From positions 1 through 47,539 of the forward strand of contig NZ_FLSP01000068.1 of assembly GCF_900091315.1 (NCBI RefSeq): DNA of 47,539 nucleotides. Direction: 5' to 3'. Source of the DNA: Streptomyces sp. DI166 (GTDB taxonomy: Bacteria > Actinomycetota > Actinomycetes > Streptomycetales > Streptomycetaceae). Below are positions 1 through 7,714 of this stretch, piece by piece. The position numbers were made by a program, and so were the translations under genes. Position 1 is the first letter of the stretch, and each line of letters starts with the position of its first letter. The notes under the pieces were generated by a model. That model was not told the DNA's origin. It did no database searches and saw only the letters and a program-made list of their open reading frames with translations.

Positions 1-42
1 CCCGGACCGGCGACGTGGGCGCGTACGTACTGGCCGAGCTAG
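1..42 (+). CDS. possible 3' end of an upstream gene (partial)
   Basis: An open frame runs from the first base to a TAG at 40-42 and encodes 13 residues with G/C at most third positions, so it may be the tail of a gene that begins outside the window. In related Streptomyces the acyl-CoA carboxylase beta and epsilon genes lie upstream of this mmpB-maf-accA region, so an epsilon subunit is a guess from gene order. Thirteen residues are too few to recognise a family. Confidence 0.25.
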   Translation, partial: PGPATWARTYWPS

Positions 43-66
43 CCTTCGGCCCGGAAGCGGAACCCC

Positions 67-102
67 GGGGCGCCAACTTGAGTACGCGTACTCAGGCGCC
101 CC
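67..102. promoter_or_regulatory. two-tier palindrome upstream of the small membrane gene
   Basis: A perfect 16-bp palindrome, TGAGTACGCGTACTCA (79-94), is flanked by the inverted arms GGGGCGCC (67-74) and GGCGCCCC (95-102). The only asymmetry is a 4-nt bulge (AACT, 75-78). The whole could fold into a 24-bp stem, or the core could be a protein-binding operator. There is no T-tract after it, so a simple intrinsic terminator is not certain. The start codon of the next gene is at 130. Confidence 0.6.
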
Positions 103-129
103 GGACCCGCCGGGCCGCAGGCTGGAGGC

Positions 130-258
130 ATGCTGTGGTCCGACCCGGAGGATGAGCCTCCACAGGAAATCCGCGACATGCAGAAGATGCTGCGGAGGCT
201 CGGCATTCTGATGGCGCTGGCCATGGTGGTGGCGATGATCCTGACCGGGCTGCGGTGA
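130..258 (+). CDS. mmpB: small single-span membrane protein, MmpB-like
   Basis: This gene encodes 42 residues. The N-terminal half is acidic then basic (MLWSDPEDEPPQEIRDMQKM), and a hydrophobic helix follows from about residue 25 to the end (LGILMALAMVVAMILTGL). A GGAGG lies one base before the start spacer at 124-128. The WSDPE start, the size and the position next to maf match the small protein annotated as morphogenic membrane protein MmpB in Streptomyces. The name rests on memory of that family. Its role is not visible in the sequence beyond membrane insertion of one helix with a cytoplasmic charged head. It ends 22 nt before maf and could be co-transcribed with it. Confidence 0.65.
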   Translation: MLWSDPEDEPPQEIRDMQKMLRRLGILMALAMVVAMILTGLR

Positions 259-280
259 GCGCGGCGATACGCTGATCCCC

Positions 281-893
281 ATGACCGATCAGCCGCGCCG
301 CCGCCTCGTGTTGGCCTCCCAGTCCCCCGCCCGACTGAACCTCCTGCGCCAGGCGGGACTGGATCCGGAGGTCATCGTCAGCGGCGTGGACGAGGACGCC
401 GTCACCGCCCCACCCCGCCGAGCTGGCGCTCGCACTGGCCGAGGCGAAGGCCTCCGTCGTCGCGGCGAAGCCGGGGGTCAAGGGCGCGCTGGTGATCGGC
501 TGCGACTCGGTCCTCGAACTCGACGGCGAAGCGCTCGGCAAGCCCGCGGACGCCGAGGAGGCCACGGCCCGCTGGAAGTCGATGCGCGGCCGCGCGGGCA
601 CGCTCCAGACCGGCCACTGCGTCTGGGACACGGTCACCGGCCGCTACGCCTCGGCGACGGCGTCCACGGTGGTCCGCTTCGGCGACCCGACGGACGCCGA
701 GATCGCCGCGTACGTGGCCTCCGGCGAGCCCCTGTACGTAGCCGGCGCCTTCACCTTGGACGGCCGCTCGGCCCCCTTCATCGAGGGCATCGACGGCGAC
801 CACGGCAACGTCATCGGCATCAGCCTCCCGATGCTCCGCCGCCTACTGTCCCAACTGCACGTCTCCATCACAGACCTGTGGACCACCCCTTAG
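281..893 (+). pseudogene. maf: Maf-family nucleotide pyrophosphatase, frameshifted
   Basis: Maf proteins are cytoplasmic nucleoside triphosphate pyrophosphatases that remove non-canonical or excess dTTP/UTP-type nucleotides. The first part (from ATG 281) reads MTDQPRRRLVLASQSPARLN, including the Maf signature LASQSPAR, up to about base 410. The rest of the family sequence (AELALALAEAKASVV, then IGCDSVLELDG and FTLDGRSAPFIEGIDGD) continues in another frame from about 411 to the TAG at 891-893. A net one-base gain or two-base loss in the C-rich tract at 407-418 separates the halves. Both halves are well conserved and have good codon bias, so the break is either very recent or a sequence error. 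If the frame is restored the protein is about 203-204 residues, the normal length. Confidence 0.85.
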
Positions 894-1110
894 GGGCGCG
901 AGGAACTGCGCGAACAACCCCCACCACCCGCACCCGAAGAGCCGACCGATGGCCCCCAAGGGGCGCGGGGAACTGCGCGCCCAGCCCCCACCCACCCGCA
1001 CCCGACGAACAACCCCTCGGGGTCGAAGGGGCGAAGCCCCTGGAGTACGGGACGGGTAGGGGCGGCGGGGGCGAGCAACACACCCCCACGACGCCGCACC
1101 CGAAAGACCC
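893..1110. repeat. Streptomyces intergenic repeats (two A units and one B unit)
   Basis: Directly after the maf stop lie two copies of a unit with core GGGGCGCGGGGAACTGCG (893-911 with one mismatch, and 960-978), each followed by a CAACCCCCACC-CACCCGCACCCGA stretch. They are followed by a second unit, B (about 1017-1105), containing CGAAGGGGCGAAGCCCC and GGGGCGGCGGGGGCGA. The same units recur at 8560-8800 and 37335-37650. No gene is seen here. B contains a short hairpin (GGGGCGAAGCCCC, 1030-1042), and the block may end maf transcription. Confidence 0.8.
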
Positions 1111-1111
1111 C

Positions 1112-1585
1112 CTACGCCGGAGCCGCCCCGTCCGCCGGATCAGGTCCGGGCTCCGGGGCCGGGGCCGGGGCCGGGACGGAGTCCGTAGGTGACGGCTGGG
1201 CGTCATACGTCATCAGCAACAGCACAATCAGCCCCAGCACCGTCACCATGAACACAAACGCCCCAACCCCCACCAGCCCCCAAGCGAACGCGCCCAGCAG
1301 CCCGTGCACCACCGCCGCACTGATCAGCAGCACCCGCCCCACCCCCGCCGCCGGCCGGTCCCGCAGAGCCACCAGCAGAGCCACCAGCGCACACAGACCG
1401 AAGTAGAGCCCGAACACAACCCCGCCGACCTTCGACGAGATCGCCATCATGTCGGAGTCCAGCCCCGCCAGGGACATGTCCTGCCGGTCCACCACCACGC
1501 CCAGGAACCACTGGACCGCGGCGATACCCAGTGCCTCGGCGAAGAGGACTATCGCGACCACCCATGCCACCGGTCTGCGCACCAC
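1112..1585 (-). CDS. four-helix integral membrane protein, function unknown
   Basis: This encodes 157 residues starting at a GTG (a second GTG follows at once). Four hydrophobic segments are visible at roughly residues 8-30, 53-73, 84-104 and 106-126. They are followed by a proline/alanine-rich, probably cytoplasmic tail (PSPTDSVPAPAPAPEPGPDP). No catalytic motif is seen. It is divergent from the acyl-CoA carboxylase alpha gene across a 380-bp gap, and its 3' end meets the intergenic repeats behind maf. Proteins of this kind are usually listed as hypothetical integral membrane proteins. Confidence 0.8.
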   Translation of the reverse strand: MVRRPVAWVVAIVLFAEALGIAAVQWFLGVVVDRQDMSLAGLDSDMMAISSKVGGVVFGLYFGLCALVALLVALRDRPAAGVGRVLLISAAVVHGLLGAFAWGLVGVGAFVFMVTVLGLIVLLLMTYDAQPSPTDSVPAPAPAPEPGPDPADGAAPA

Positions 1586-1968
1586 CGGCCCCCACCCACT
1601 TCCGAGCGCTCCAGCGCCGTCCTAGCAGGACTGCGGTTACTCCAAGTACGTTCGAGACATCGCGAACGCTACTAACGGGTAAACCTCGGGACAAGGGTTC
1701 TGGGAGGGGCAAAGAATCGTTGGGCCATTCGTAGGGACTCCACAAAGAAACAGAGTGGCCCGCAGCACCTGATGACAGAGACCTTGACCACAGCGGACGG
1801 CTAGGGTTTCCAGGAGGAGTCCTGCGTACCGCGGTGCGACAAGGGATTTCGCGGGTCGAGCGAGCCTCGAATCACGCTCCGTGTGGGCAAGCTCACCATT
1901 GGGGACGGGTCGAAGTGCCGTGTCGGCAGTCCCTAAACTCGGCTTGTTTCAAGGAGGGAGCCTCAATC
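1586..1968. promoter_or_regulatory. divergent intergenic region with accA leader
   Basis: No gene is supported in this 383-bp gap, although the accA frame stays open upstream to about 1834. A strong ribosome binding site, AAGGAGG (1951-1957), precedes the GTG at 1969. A TAAACT (1934-1939) and a TAGGGT (1802-1807) resemble -10 boxes, but neither has a well-placed -35. An imperfect inverted element, TACTAACGGGTAA (1670-1682), could be an operator. These promoter calls are weak. Confidence 0.4.
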
Positions 1969-3741
1969 GTGCGCAAGGTGCTCATCGCCAACCGTGGCGA
2001 AATCGCTGTCCGCGTGGCCCGGGCCTGTCGGGACGCGGGTATCGCGAGCGTGGCCGTATACGCCGACCCGGACCGGGACGCTCTGCATGTCCGCGCCGCG
2101 GATGAGGCGTTCGCCCTGGGCGGTGACACCCCGGCCACCAGCTACCTGGACATGGAGAAGGTCCTCAAGGCGGCGCGCGAGTCGGGGGCGGACGCCATCC
2201 ACCCCGGCTACGGCTTCCTCTCGGAGAACGCCGAGTTCGCCCAGGCGGTTCTCGACGCGGGCCTGATCTGGATCGGCCCCCCGCCGCAGGCCATCCGCGA
2301 CCTCGGTGACAAGGTCGCCGCCCGGCACATCGCCCAGCGCGCCGGCGCCCCGCTGGTCGCCGGCACCCCGGACCCGGTCTCCGGCGCCGACGAGGTCGTC
2401 GCCTTCGCCCAGGAGCACGGCCTGCCGATCGCCATCAAGGCCGCCTTCGGCGGCGGCGGCCGCGGCCTGAAGGTCGCCCGCACCCTCGAAGAGGTCCCCG
2501 AGCTGTACGACTCGGCGGTCCGCGAGGCCGTCGCCGCGTTCGGCCGCGGCGAGTGCTTCGTCGAGCGCTACCTGGACAAGCCCCGCCACGTGGAGACCCA
2601 GTGCCTGGCCGACAGCCACGGCAACGTGGTCGTCGTCTCCACCCGTGACTGCTCCCTCCAGCGCCGCCACCAGAAGCTGGTCGAGGAGGCCCCGGCGCCG
2701 TTCCTGTCCGAGGAGCAGAACGCCGAGCTGTACCGCGCCTCCAAGGCCATCCTGAAGGAGGCCGGCTACGTCGGCGCCGGCACCGTCGAGTTCCTCGTCG
2801 GCCTGGACGGGACGATCTCCTTCCTGGAGGTCAACACCCGCCTCCAGGTCGAGCACCCGGTCACCGAAGAGGTCACCGGCATCGACCTGGTCCGCGAGAT
2901 GTTCCGCATCGCCGACGGCGAGGAACTCGGCTACGACGACCCGCAGGTGCGCGGCCACTCCTTCGAGTTCCGCATCAACGGCGAGGACCCGGGCCGCAAC
3001 TTCCTCCCGGCCCCCGGCACCGTCACCACCTTCAACGCCCCCTCCGGCCCCGGTGTCCGCCTGGACGCGGGCGTGGAGTCCGGCAGCGTGATCGGCCCGG
3101 CCTGGGACTCCCTGCTGGCCAAGCTGATCGTCACCGGCGCCACCCGCCGGCAGGCCCTTCAGCGTGCCGCGCGCGCCCTGGAGGAGTTCCAGGTCGAGGG
3201 CATGGCCACCGCCATCCCGTTCCACCGCGCGGTCGTCAAGGACCCGGCGTTCGCCCCCGAACTCACCGGCAGCCAGGACCCGTTCACGGTCCACACCCGC
3301 TGGATCGAGACCGAGTTCGTCAACGAGATCAAGCCCTTCGCCGCGCCCGCCGACACGGACACGGACGAGGAGCCGGGCCGCGAGACGGTCGTCGTCGAGG
3401 TCGGCGGCAAGCGCCTGGAGGTCTCGCTGCCGTCCTCGCTCGGCATGTCGCTGGCCCGTACCGGGCTCGCCGCGGGCGCCAAGCCCAAGCGCCGCGCCGC
3501 CAAGAAGTCCGGCCCCGTCGCCTCCGGCGACACCCTCGCCTCCCCCATGCAGGGCACCATCGTCAAGGTGGCCGTGGAGGAGGGCCAGGAGGTCAAGGAG
3601 GGCGACCTGGTCGTCGTCCTGGAGGCCATGAAGATGGAGCAGCCGCTCAACGCCCACAAGTCCGGCACCGTCAAGGGCCTGTCCGCCGAGGTCGGCGCGT
3701 CCGTGACCTCCGGCGCGGCGATCTGCGAGATCAAGGACTGA
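1969..3741 (+). CDS. accA2: acyl-CoA carboxylase alpha chain (biotin carboxylase plus BCCP)
   Basis: This is the ATP-dependent biotin carboxylase and biotin carrier chain of acetyl/propionyl-CoA carboxylase, which supplies malonyl- and methylmalonyl-CoA for fatty acids and polyketides. It has 590 residues. The N-terminal biotin carboxylase fold starts at KVLIANRGEIAVRVARA. The ATP-grasp glycine loop GGGGRG is at 161-166, the RDCSLQRRHQK loop at 226-236 and the EVNTRLQVEHPVTE metal/biotin motif at 287-300. The C-terminal carrier domain holds EAMKMEQ at 552-558, with Lys555 the biotinylation site. GTG 1969 is chosen because AAGGAGG lies 11 nt upstream and the family begins with RKVLIANRGE. The carboxyltransferase partners are expected outside the window, upstream of mmpB. 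A perfect hairpin terminator follows. Confidence 0.95.
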   Translation: MRKVLIANRGEIAVRVARACRDAGIASVAVYADPDRDALHVRAADEAFALGGDTPATSYLDMEKVLKAARESGADAIHPGYGFLSENAEFAQAVLDAGLIWIGPPPQAIRDLGDKVAARHIAQRAGAPLVAGTPDPVSGADEVVAFAQEHGLPIAIKAAFGGGGRGLKVARTLEEVPELYDSAVREAVAAFGRGECFVERYLDKPRHVETQCLADSHGNVVVVSTRDCSLQRRHQKLVEEAPAPFLSEEQNAELYRASKAILKEAGYVGAGTVEFLVGLDGTISFLEVNTRLQVEHPVTEEVTGIDLVREMFRIADGEELGYDDPQVRGHSFEFRINGEDPGRNFLPAPGTVTTFNAPSGPGVRLDAGVESGSVIGPAWDSLLAKLIVTGATRRQALQRAARALEEFQVEGMATAIPFHRAVVKDPAFAPELTGSQDPFTVHTRWIETEFVNEIKPFAAPADTDTDEEPGRETVVVEVGGKRLEVSLPSSLGMSLARTGLAAGAKPKRRAAKKSGPVASGDTLASPMQGTIVKVAVEEGQEVKEGDLVVVLEAMKMEQPLNAHKSGTVKGLSAEVGASVTSGAAICEIKD

Positions 3742-3761
3742 CGGGTACGCCCGCATCGATT

Positions 3762-3795
3762 CGCCCGGTGGACTGGAGCCCCAGTCCACCGGGCG
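3762..3795 (+). terminator. intrinsic terminator after accA2
   Basis: A perfect 15-bp stem (3762-3776 and 3781-3795) closes a four-base AGCC loop and is followed by TTTC. It lies 20 nt after the accA2 stop. It separates accA2 from the TetR gene. Confidence 0.9.
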
Positions 3796-3851
3796 TTTCG
3801 CTGTCCGGGCGGTGGCATCCTGAAGACAGGGCCGGGCGCGGAGGAGAGCAG

Positions 3852-4472
3852 GTGGAGGCGATGGCGGGCACCGACTCGCACGGGGGCGCACGGACCGCGG
3901 CACCGCGGGCCGCTTCCCGCGTCATGCGCGCCGACGCCCGCCGCAACCACGAGCGGCTGCTCGCCGAGGCCCGCGCCGCCTTCGCCGAGCACGGCACGGA
4001 GGCGTCACTGGAGGACGTCGCCCGCCGGGCCGGGGTCGGCATCGGCACCCTGTACCGCCATTTCCCCAACCGGCACGCCCTGTTGAGCGCGGTCTTCGAG
4101 GACGCGGTGAGCGAGCTGCTGGACCGGGCCCGGGAGTTGCGTGCCGCCCCGGAGCCCTGCGCGGCCCTGGTGACCTGGCTGCGCGAGATGGTGCGGCACG
4201 CGAGCGAGTACCGGGGCCTGTCCCGGGCGCTGATGGCGGCGACCCAGGACGATTCGTCGGCGCTGGCCCGGTGCAGCGACCCCATCAGACAGGCAGGGAC
4301 CGAACTGCTGAGCCGGGCCCAGCGGGCGGGCACGGTCCGCGAGGACGTGGCGATCGGGGACCTGCTCCAGCTGACCCACGCCATCGCGCTGGCGGCGGAG
4401 GCGACTCCCGGGGACGAGGAACTGGCGGACAGGCTGCTGATGCTGACCCTGCGGGGTCTGAAGCGAGCCTGA
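3852..4472 (+). CDS. TetR-family transcriptional regulator
   Basis: About 206 residues. The helix-turn-helix lies near residues 35-65 (EASLEDVARRAGVGIGTLYRHFPNR), the classic TetR DNA-binding motif. The remaining helical domain is a ligand-binding and dimerisation domain with no recognisable ligand signature. The start may be GTG 3852, which has GAGGAGA 5 nt upstream, or ATG 3861. It is downstream of the accA2 terminator and convergent with the DeoR gene. A small stem (GGGCCG-tactta-CGGCCC type) between the two stops may end both transcripts. Its target is not shown. Neighbouring fatty-acid genes or its own promoter are possible. Confidence 0.88.
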   Translation: MEAMAGTDSHGGARTAAPRAASRVMRADARRNHERLLAEARAAFAEHGTEASLEDVARRAGVGIGTLYRHFPNRHALLSAVFEDAVSELLDRARELRAAPEPCAALVTWLREMVRHASEYRGLSRALMAATQDDSSALARCSDPIRQAGTELLSRAQRAGTVREDVAIGDLLQLTHAIALAAEATPGDEELADRLLMLTLRGLKRA

Positions 4473-4514
4473 CCGGGCCGTACTTACCGGCCCCGCGGAT
4501 CGGCGGCCCAAGCC

Positions 4515-5450
4515 CTACCGGCGCCGCAGATCGGCGACCCGGGCCCGCTCGGACCCCGGAACCGGCTCGCCCAGCACGGTCGAGCGCAGTCCGCCCGGAG
4601 CCGCCCGCCTAGGGCCCGGCACGGACCTCGTCCGCCGCGCCGGGACGTCGTCACCCCCCTGGTTGCCGTTCGCCCCGGCCACGGCGATCTGCACCCCCTG
4701 ATCGGCAAGGGCCTGCAGCTCGGTCTGGGCGCGGTCGTCATGGGACGGCGGCTCGTCGGTCACCAGACGGGTGATCACATCCGTGGGCACGGTCTGGAAC
4801 ATGGTGTCCGTGCCGAGCTTGGTGTGGTCGGCGAGGACGACGACCTCGGCGGCCGCCTGCACCAGGGCCCGGTCGACGGATGCCGAGAGCATGTTGGACG
4901 TGGACAGTCCGCGCTCGGCGGTCAGACCGCTGCCGGAGAGGAAGGCCCGGGAGACCCGCAGCCCCTGGAGGGACTGCTCGGCGCCGGAGCCGACCAGGGC
5001 GTAGTTGGAACCGCGCAGAGTGCCGCCGGTCATCACGACTTCCACCCGGTTCGCGTGGGCCAGCGCCTGGGCCACCAGCAGGGAGTTGGTGACGACGGTC
5101 AGCCCGGGGACCCGGGCCAGCCGGCGGGCCAGCTCCTGCGTGGTCGTACCGGCCCCGACCACGATGGCCTCGCCCTCTTCGACGAAGTTCGCGGCGAGGT
5201 CGGCGATGGCCGTCTTCTCGGCGGTCGCGAGATGTGACTTCTGCGGAAAGCCGGACTCCCGCGTGAACCCGCCCGGCAATACCGCACCGCCATGCCGGCG
5301 GTCGAGGAGTCCTTCTGCCTCCAGCGCGCGCACGTCCCGCCGTACGGTCACTTCGGAGGTCTGGACGACGCGGGCGAGCTCACGGAGCGACACGGCCCCG
5401 TTCGCTCGCACCATTTCGAGGATCAATTGGCGACGTTCTGCAGCGAACAC
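4515..5450 (-). CDS. DeoR/GlpR-family sugar-phosphate-responsive repressor
   Basis: 311 residues. The N-terminal DeoR helix-turn-helix (RRQLILEMVRANGAVSLREL, then SEVTVRRDVRALEAEGLLDR) spans about residues 5-55. The sugar-phosphate isomerase-like sensor follows, with GAGTTTQELARRL, TVVTNSLLVAQAL and TGGTLR. DeoR proteins usually sense a phosphorylated sugar. It lies close to pnp and deoC, so a deoxyribose- or ribose-phosphate ligand is conceivable. The conserved domain ends near residue 255. The last about 50 residues are arginine/proline-rich and unlike the family, so they may be a lineage extension or a shifted 3' end. A CTGC-N5-GCAG inverted repeat (5478-5490) just upstream is a possible own operator. 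Confidence 0.88.
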   Translation of the reverse strand: MFAAERRQLILEMVRANGAVSLRELARVVQTSEVTVRRDVRALEAEGLLDRRHGGAVLPGGFTRESGFPQKSHLATAEKTAIADLAANFVEEGEAIVVGAGTTTQELARRLARVPGLTVVTNSLLVAQALAHANRVEVVMTGGTLRGSNYALVGSGAEQSLQGLRVSRAFLSGSGLTAERGLSTSNMLSASVDRALVQAAAEVVVLADHTKLGTDTMFQTVPTDVITRLVTDEPPSHDDRAQTELQALADQGVQIAVAGANGNQGGDDVPARRTRSVPGPRRAAPGGLRSTVLGEPVPGSERARVADLRRR

Positions 5451-5581
5451 GAAACTGACAGTAACCCCAACGACCGTCTGCTTTCAGCAGTTTGCGCCGA
5501 ATAGCAGAAGTTGTTCGCACAGCACACCAGGAAGTGGTATAGGGCTTAAACCTGGCACCCATTCCGCACGTGCGCTCGACA

Positions 5582-5604
5582 ACTCCCCGTGACCAGCGGG
5601 GAGT
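5582..5604 (-). terminator. hairpin after the flavoprotein gene
   Basis: An 8-bp perfect stem, ACTCCCCG / CGGGGAGT with a 7-nt loop, lies 13 nt past the stop of the minus-strand gene that ends at 5617. It is upstream of the DeoR start and probably ends the flavoprotein transcript. Confidence 0.6.
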
Positions 5605-5616
5605 CGGGCCGGATCG

Positions 5617-7065
5617 TCAGACCTCGCTGCCGGCCTTGCGGTTGTGGAGCTGCCGGGCGACCTCCGCGATCGACCCCGAAAGAGACGGGTACACGGTGAA
5701 CGCGTTCGCGATCTGTTCGACCGTCAGATTGTTGTCGACGGCGATCGAGATCGGATGGATCAGTTCCGAGGCGCGCGGGGCGACCACGACACCGCCGACG
5801 ACGATGCCGGTGCCGGGGCGGCAGAAGATCTTCACGAAGCCGTCCCGGATGCCCTGCATCTTCGCGCGCGGGTTGCGCAGCAGGGGCAGCTTGACGACCC
5901 GGGCGTCGATCTTGCCCGCCTCGACGTCGGCCTGGGTGTAGCCGACGGTGGCGATCTCGGGGTCGGTGAAGACGTTCGAGGAGACCGTCTTCAGGTTCAG
6001 CGGGGCCACCGCGTCACCGAGGAAGTGGTACATGGCGATACGTCCCTGCATCGCCGCCACCGAGGCGAGCGCGAAGACACCGGTGACGTCACCGGCCGCG
6101 TACACGCCGGGCGCCGTGGTCCGGGAGACCCGGTCGGTCCAGATGTGCCCGGAGTCGCGGAGCCTGACCCCGGCCTCCTCCAGGCCCAGGCCCGCGCTGT
6201 TGGGGATGGCGCCGACCGCCATCAGGCAGTGGGTGCCGCTGATGACCCGGCCGTCGGCGAGGGTGACCTCGACCCGGTCGCCGACCCGCTTGGCGGCTGC
6301 GGCACGGGAGCGGGCCATCACGTTCATCCCGCGGCGGCGGAAGACGTCCTCCAGCACGGCGGCGGCGTCCGGGTCCTCACCGGGCAGCACGCGGTCGCGG
6401 GAGGAGACGAGGGTGACCCGGGAGCCGAGCGCCTGGTAGGCACCGGCGAACTCGGCGCCGGTGACACCGGAACCGACCACGATCAGCTCTTCGGGCAGCT
6501 CGGTGAGGTCGTAGACCTGGGTCCAGTTGAGGATGCGCTCGCCGTCGGGCTGGGCGTCGGGCAGCTCGCGCGGGTGACCGCCGGTGGCGATGAGCACGGC
6601 GTCGGCGACGAGGGTCTCCTCGCTGCCGTCGGCGGCGGTGACGATCACCTTGCGGGAGCCGTCGAGGGCCTGCATGCCGTCGAGCCGGCCGCGGCCGCGC
6701 ATGACCCGGGCGCCCGCACGGGTGACGGAGGCGGTGATGTCGTGCGACTGGGCGAGCGCGAGGCGCTTGACCCGTCGGTTCACCTTGCCGAGGTCCACGC
6801 CGACCACACGGGCGGCCTGCTCCAGCGGCGGGGTGTCGTCGGCGACGATGATGCCGAGCTCTTCGTAGGACGAGTCGAAGGTGGTCATCACCTCAGCGGT
6901 GGCGATGAGGGTCTTCGACGGCACGCAGTCGGTGAGCACCGACGCGCCGCCGAGGCCGTCGCTGTCGACGACGGTCACCTCCGCGCCGAGCTGCGCGGCG
7001 ACCAGCGCCGCTTCGTATCCGCCGGGTCCGCCACCGATGATCACGATCCGAGTCACGTACTCCAT
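5617..7065 (-). CDS. lpdA: NAD(P)H-quinone reductase, LpdA-type flavoprotein
   Basis: 482 residues. It has the FAD dinucleotide fold GGGPGGYEAALVAAQLG at about residues 11-27, a second NAD(P)-binding fold (IVVGSGVTGAEFAGAYQALG) near 180-200, the YAAGDV FAD motif and a C-terminal dimerisation domain. In place of the disulfide CxxxxC of true lipoamide dehydrogenases it has GGASVLTDCVPSKT, with only one cysteine. It therefore belongs with the mycobacterial LpdA (Rv3303c) group of NAD(P)H:quinone reductases, which protect against oxidants. Cytoplasmic homodimer by family. It is divergent from the cyclotransferase gene across about 100 bp. Confidence 0.9.
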   Translation of the reverse strand: MEYVTRIVIIGGGPGGYEAALVAAQLGAEVTVVDSDGLGGASVLTDCVPSKTLIATAEVMTTFDSSYEELGIIVADDTPPLEQAARVVGVDLGKVNRRVKRLALAQSHDITASVTRAGARVMRGRGRLDGMQALDGSRKVIVTAADGSEETLVADAVLIATGGHPRELPDAQPDGERILNWTQVYDLTELPEELIVVGSGVTGAEFAGAYQALGSRVTLVSSRDRVLPGEDPDAAAVLEDVFRRRGMNVMARSRAAAAKRVGDRVEVTLADGRVISGTHCLMAVGAIPNSAGLGLEEAGVRLRDSGHIWTDRVSRTTAPGVYAAGDVTGVFALASVAAMQGRIAMYHFLGDAVAPLNLKTVSSNVFTDPEIATVGYTQADVEAGKIDARVVKLPLLRNPRAKMQGIRDGFVKIFCRPGTGIVVGGVVVAPRASELIHPISIAVDNNLTVEQIANAFTVYPSLSGSIAEVARQLHNRKAGSEV

Positions 7066-7162
7066 TGTCCCGCACGTGACCCCGTGCTACGTTCCGGGGC
7101 CCGCCCCGAGACCCCACCGTTACGGGAGAGGCGGCTGTTGCGCCCTGCCGTACCCTCGGTGC

Positions 7163-7600
7163 ATGTCGCTCTACGCCGCCTACGCCACCAACCTCGACGC
7201 GCGGCTGATGACCCGCCGCGCCCCGCACTCGCCGCTGCGTGCCACCGGCTGGCTGAACGGGTGGCGGCTGACCTTCGGGGGCGAGCAGATGGGCTGGGAG
7301 GGCGCCCTGGCCACGATCGTCGAGGACCCCGCCTCCCAGGTCTTCGTCGCGCTCTACGACCTCGCTCCCATGGACGAGGAGTCGCTGGACCGCTGGGAGG
7401 GCGTCGGCCTCGGCATCTACCGCCGGGCGCGGGTGCGCGCGGTGACCCTGGACGGCGAGGAGTCGGCGTGGGTGTACGTCCTCGACGGCTACGAGGGCGG
7501 CCTGCCGTCGGCCCGGTACCTCGGCGAGATCGCCGACGCGGCGGAGTCCGCGGGCGCGCCGCACGACTATGTGATGGAGCTGCGCAAGCGCCCGTGCTGA
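7163..7600 (+). CDS. gamma-glutamylcyclotransferase-fold protein
   Basis: 145 residues starting MSLYAAYATNLDARLM, the substrate-loop motif of the gamma-glutamylcyclotransferase/AIG2 fold (Y-G/A-x-N-L). The conserved acid lies in LDRWEGVG near residue 77. Such enzymes release 5-oxoproline from gamma-glutamyl amides, but the bacterial members are mostly untested. ATG 7163 is chosen because the family starts here and because TACCCT (7151-7156) lies six nt before it, suggesting a leaderless transcript. A terminator follows the stop. Confidence 0.82.
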   Translation: MSLYAAYATNLDARLMTRRAPHSPLRATGWLNGWRLTFGGEQMGWEGALATIVEDPASQVFVALYDLAPMDEESLDRWEGVGLGIYRRARVRAVTLDGEESAWVYVLDGYEGGLPSARYLGEIADAAESAGAPHDYVMELRKRPC

Positions 7601-7629
7601 GCGGGACCGGACCGTCCGCTTCCCGCCTT
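7601..7629 (+). terminator. terminator after the cyclotransferase gene
   Basis: GCGGGA (7601-7606) pairs with TCCCGC (7621-7626), with an inner CGGAC/GTCCG pairing, and is followed by CTTT. It begins one base after the stop codon. Confidence 0.7.
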
Positions 7630-7677
7630 TCGTCGGAAACAACAAGACAACGATCCCCATCCCGTGGGCTCTGTCAT

Positions 7678-7689
7678 CTACGCGCGTAG
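7678..7689. promoter_or_regulatory. nucleoside-regulon palindrome at pnp
   Basis: CTACGCGCGTAG, a perfect 12-bp palindrome. It covers the expected -35 position of the pnp promoter, whose likely -10 is TACCCT (7702-7707), seven nt before the GTG start. Identical copies lie at deoC, add and the nucleoside ABC operon. Confidence 0.8.
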
Positions 7690-7714
7690 GCAATCACCGG
7701 CTACCCTCGTCGGC

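Noticed and set aside
3..155. Open frame 3 at the window start as a real gene
   Set aside because: Third-position bias is poor and it overlaps the MmpB-like gene. No family recognised.
1670..1682. TACTAACGGGTAA as a TetR operator for accA2
   Set aside because: The dyad is imperfect, there is a single copy, and it is not matched at the TetR gene. Too weak to claim.
1834..1968. N-terminal extension of the acyl-CoA carboxylase alpha chain
   Set aside because: The added residues are not family-like and a strong ribosome site directly precedes GTG 1969.
5478..5490. DeoR gene as the certain repressor of the CTACGCGCGTAG sites
   Set aside because: Its own upstream region has a different inverted repeat and no regulon palindrome, so the link is unproven.
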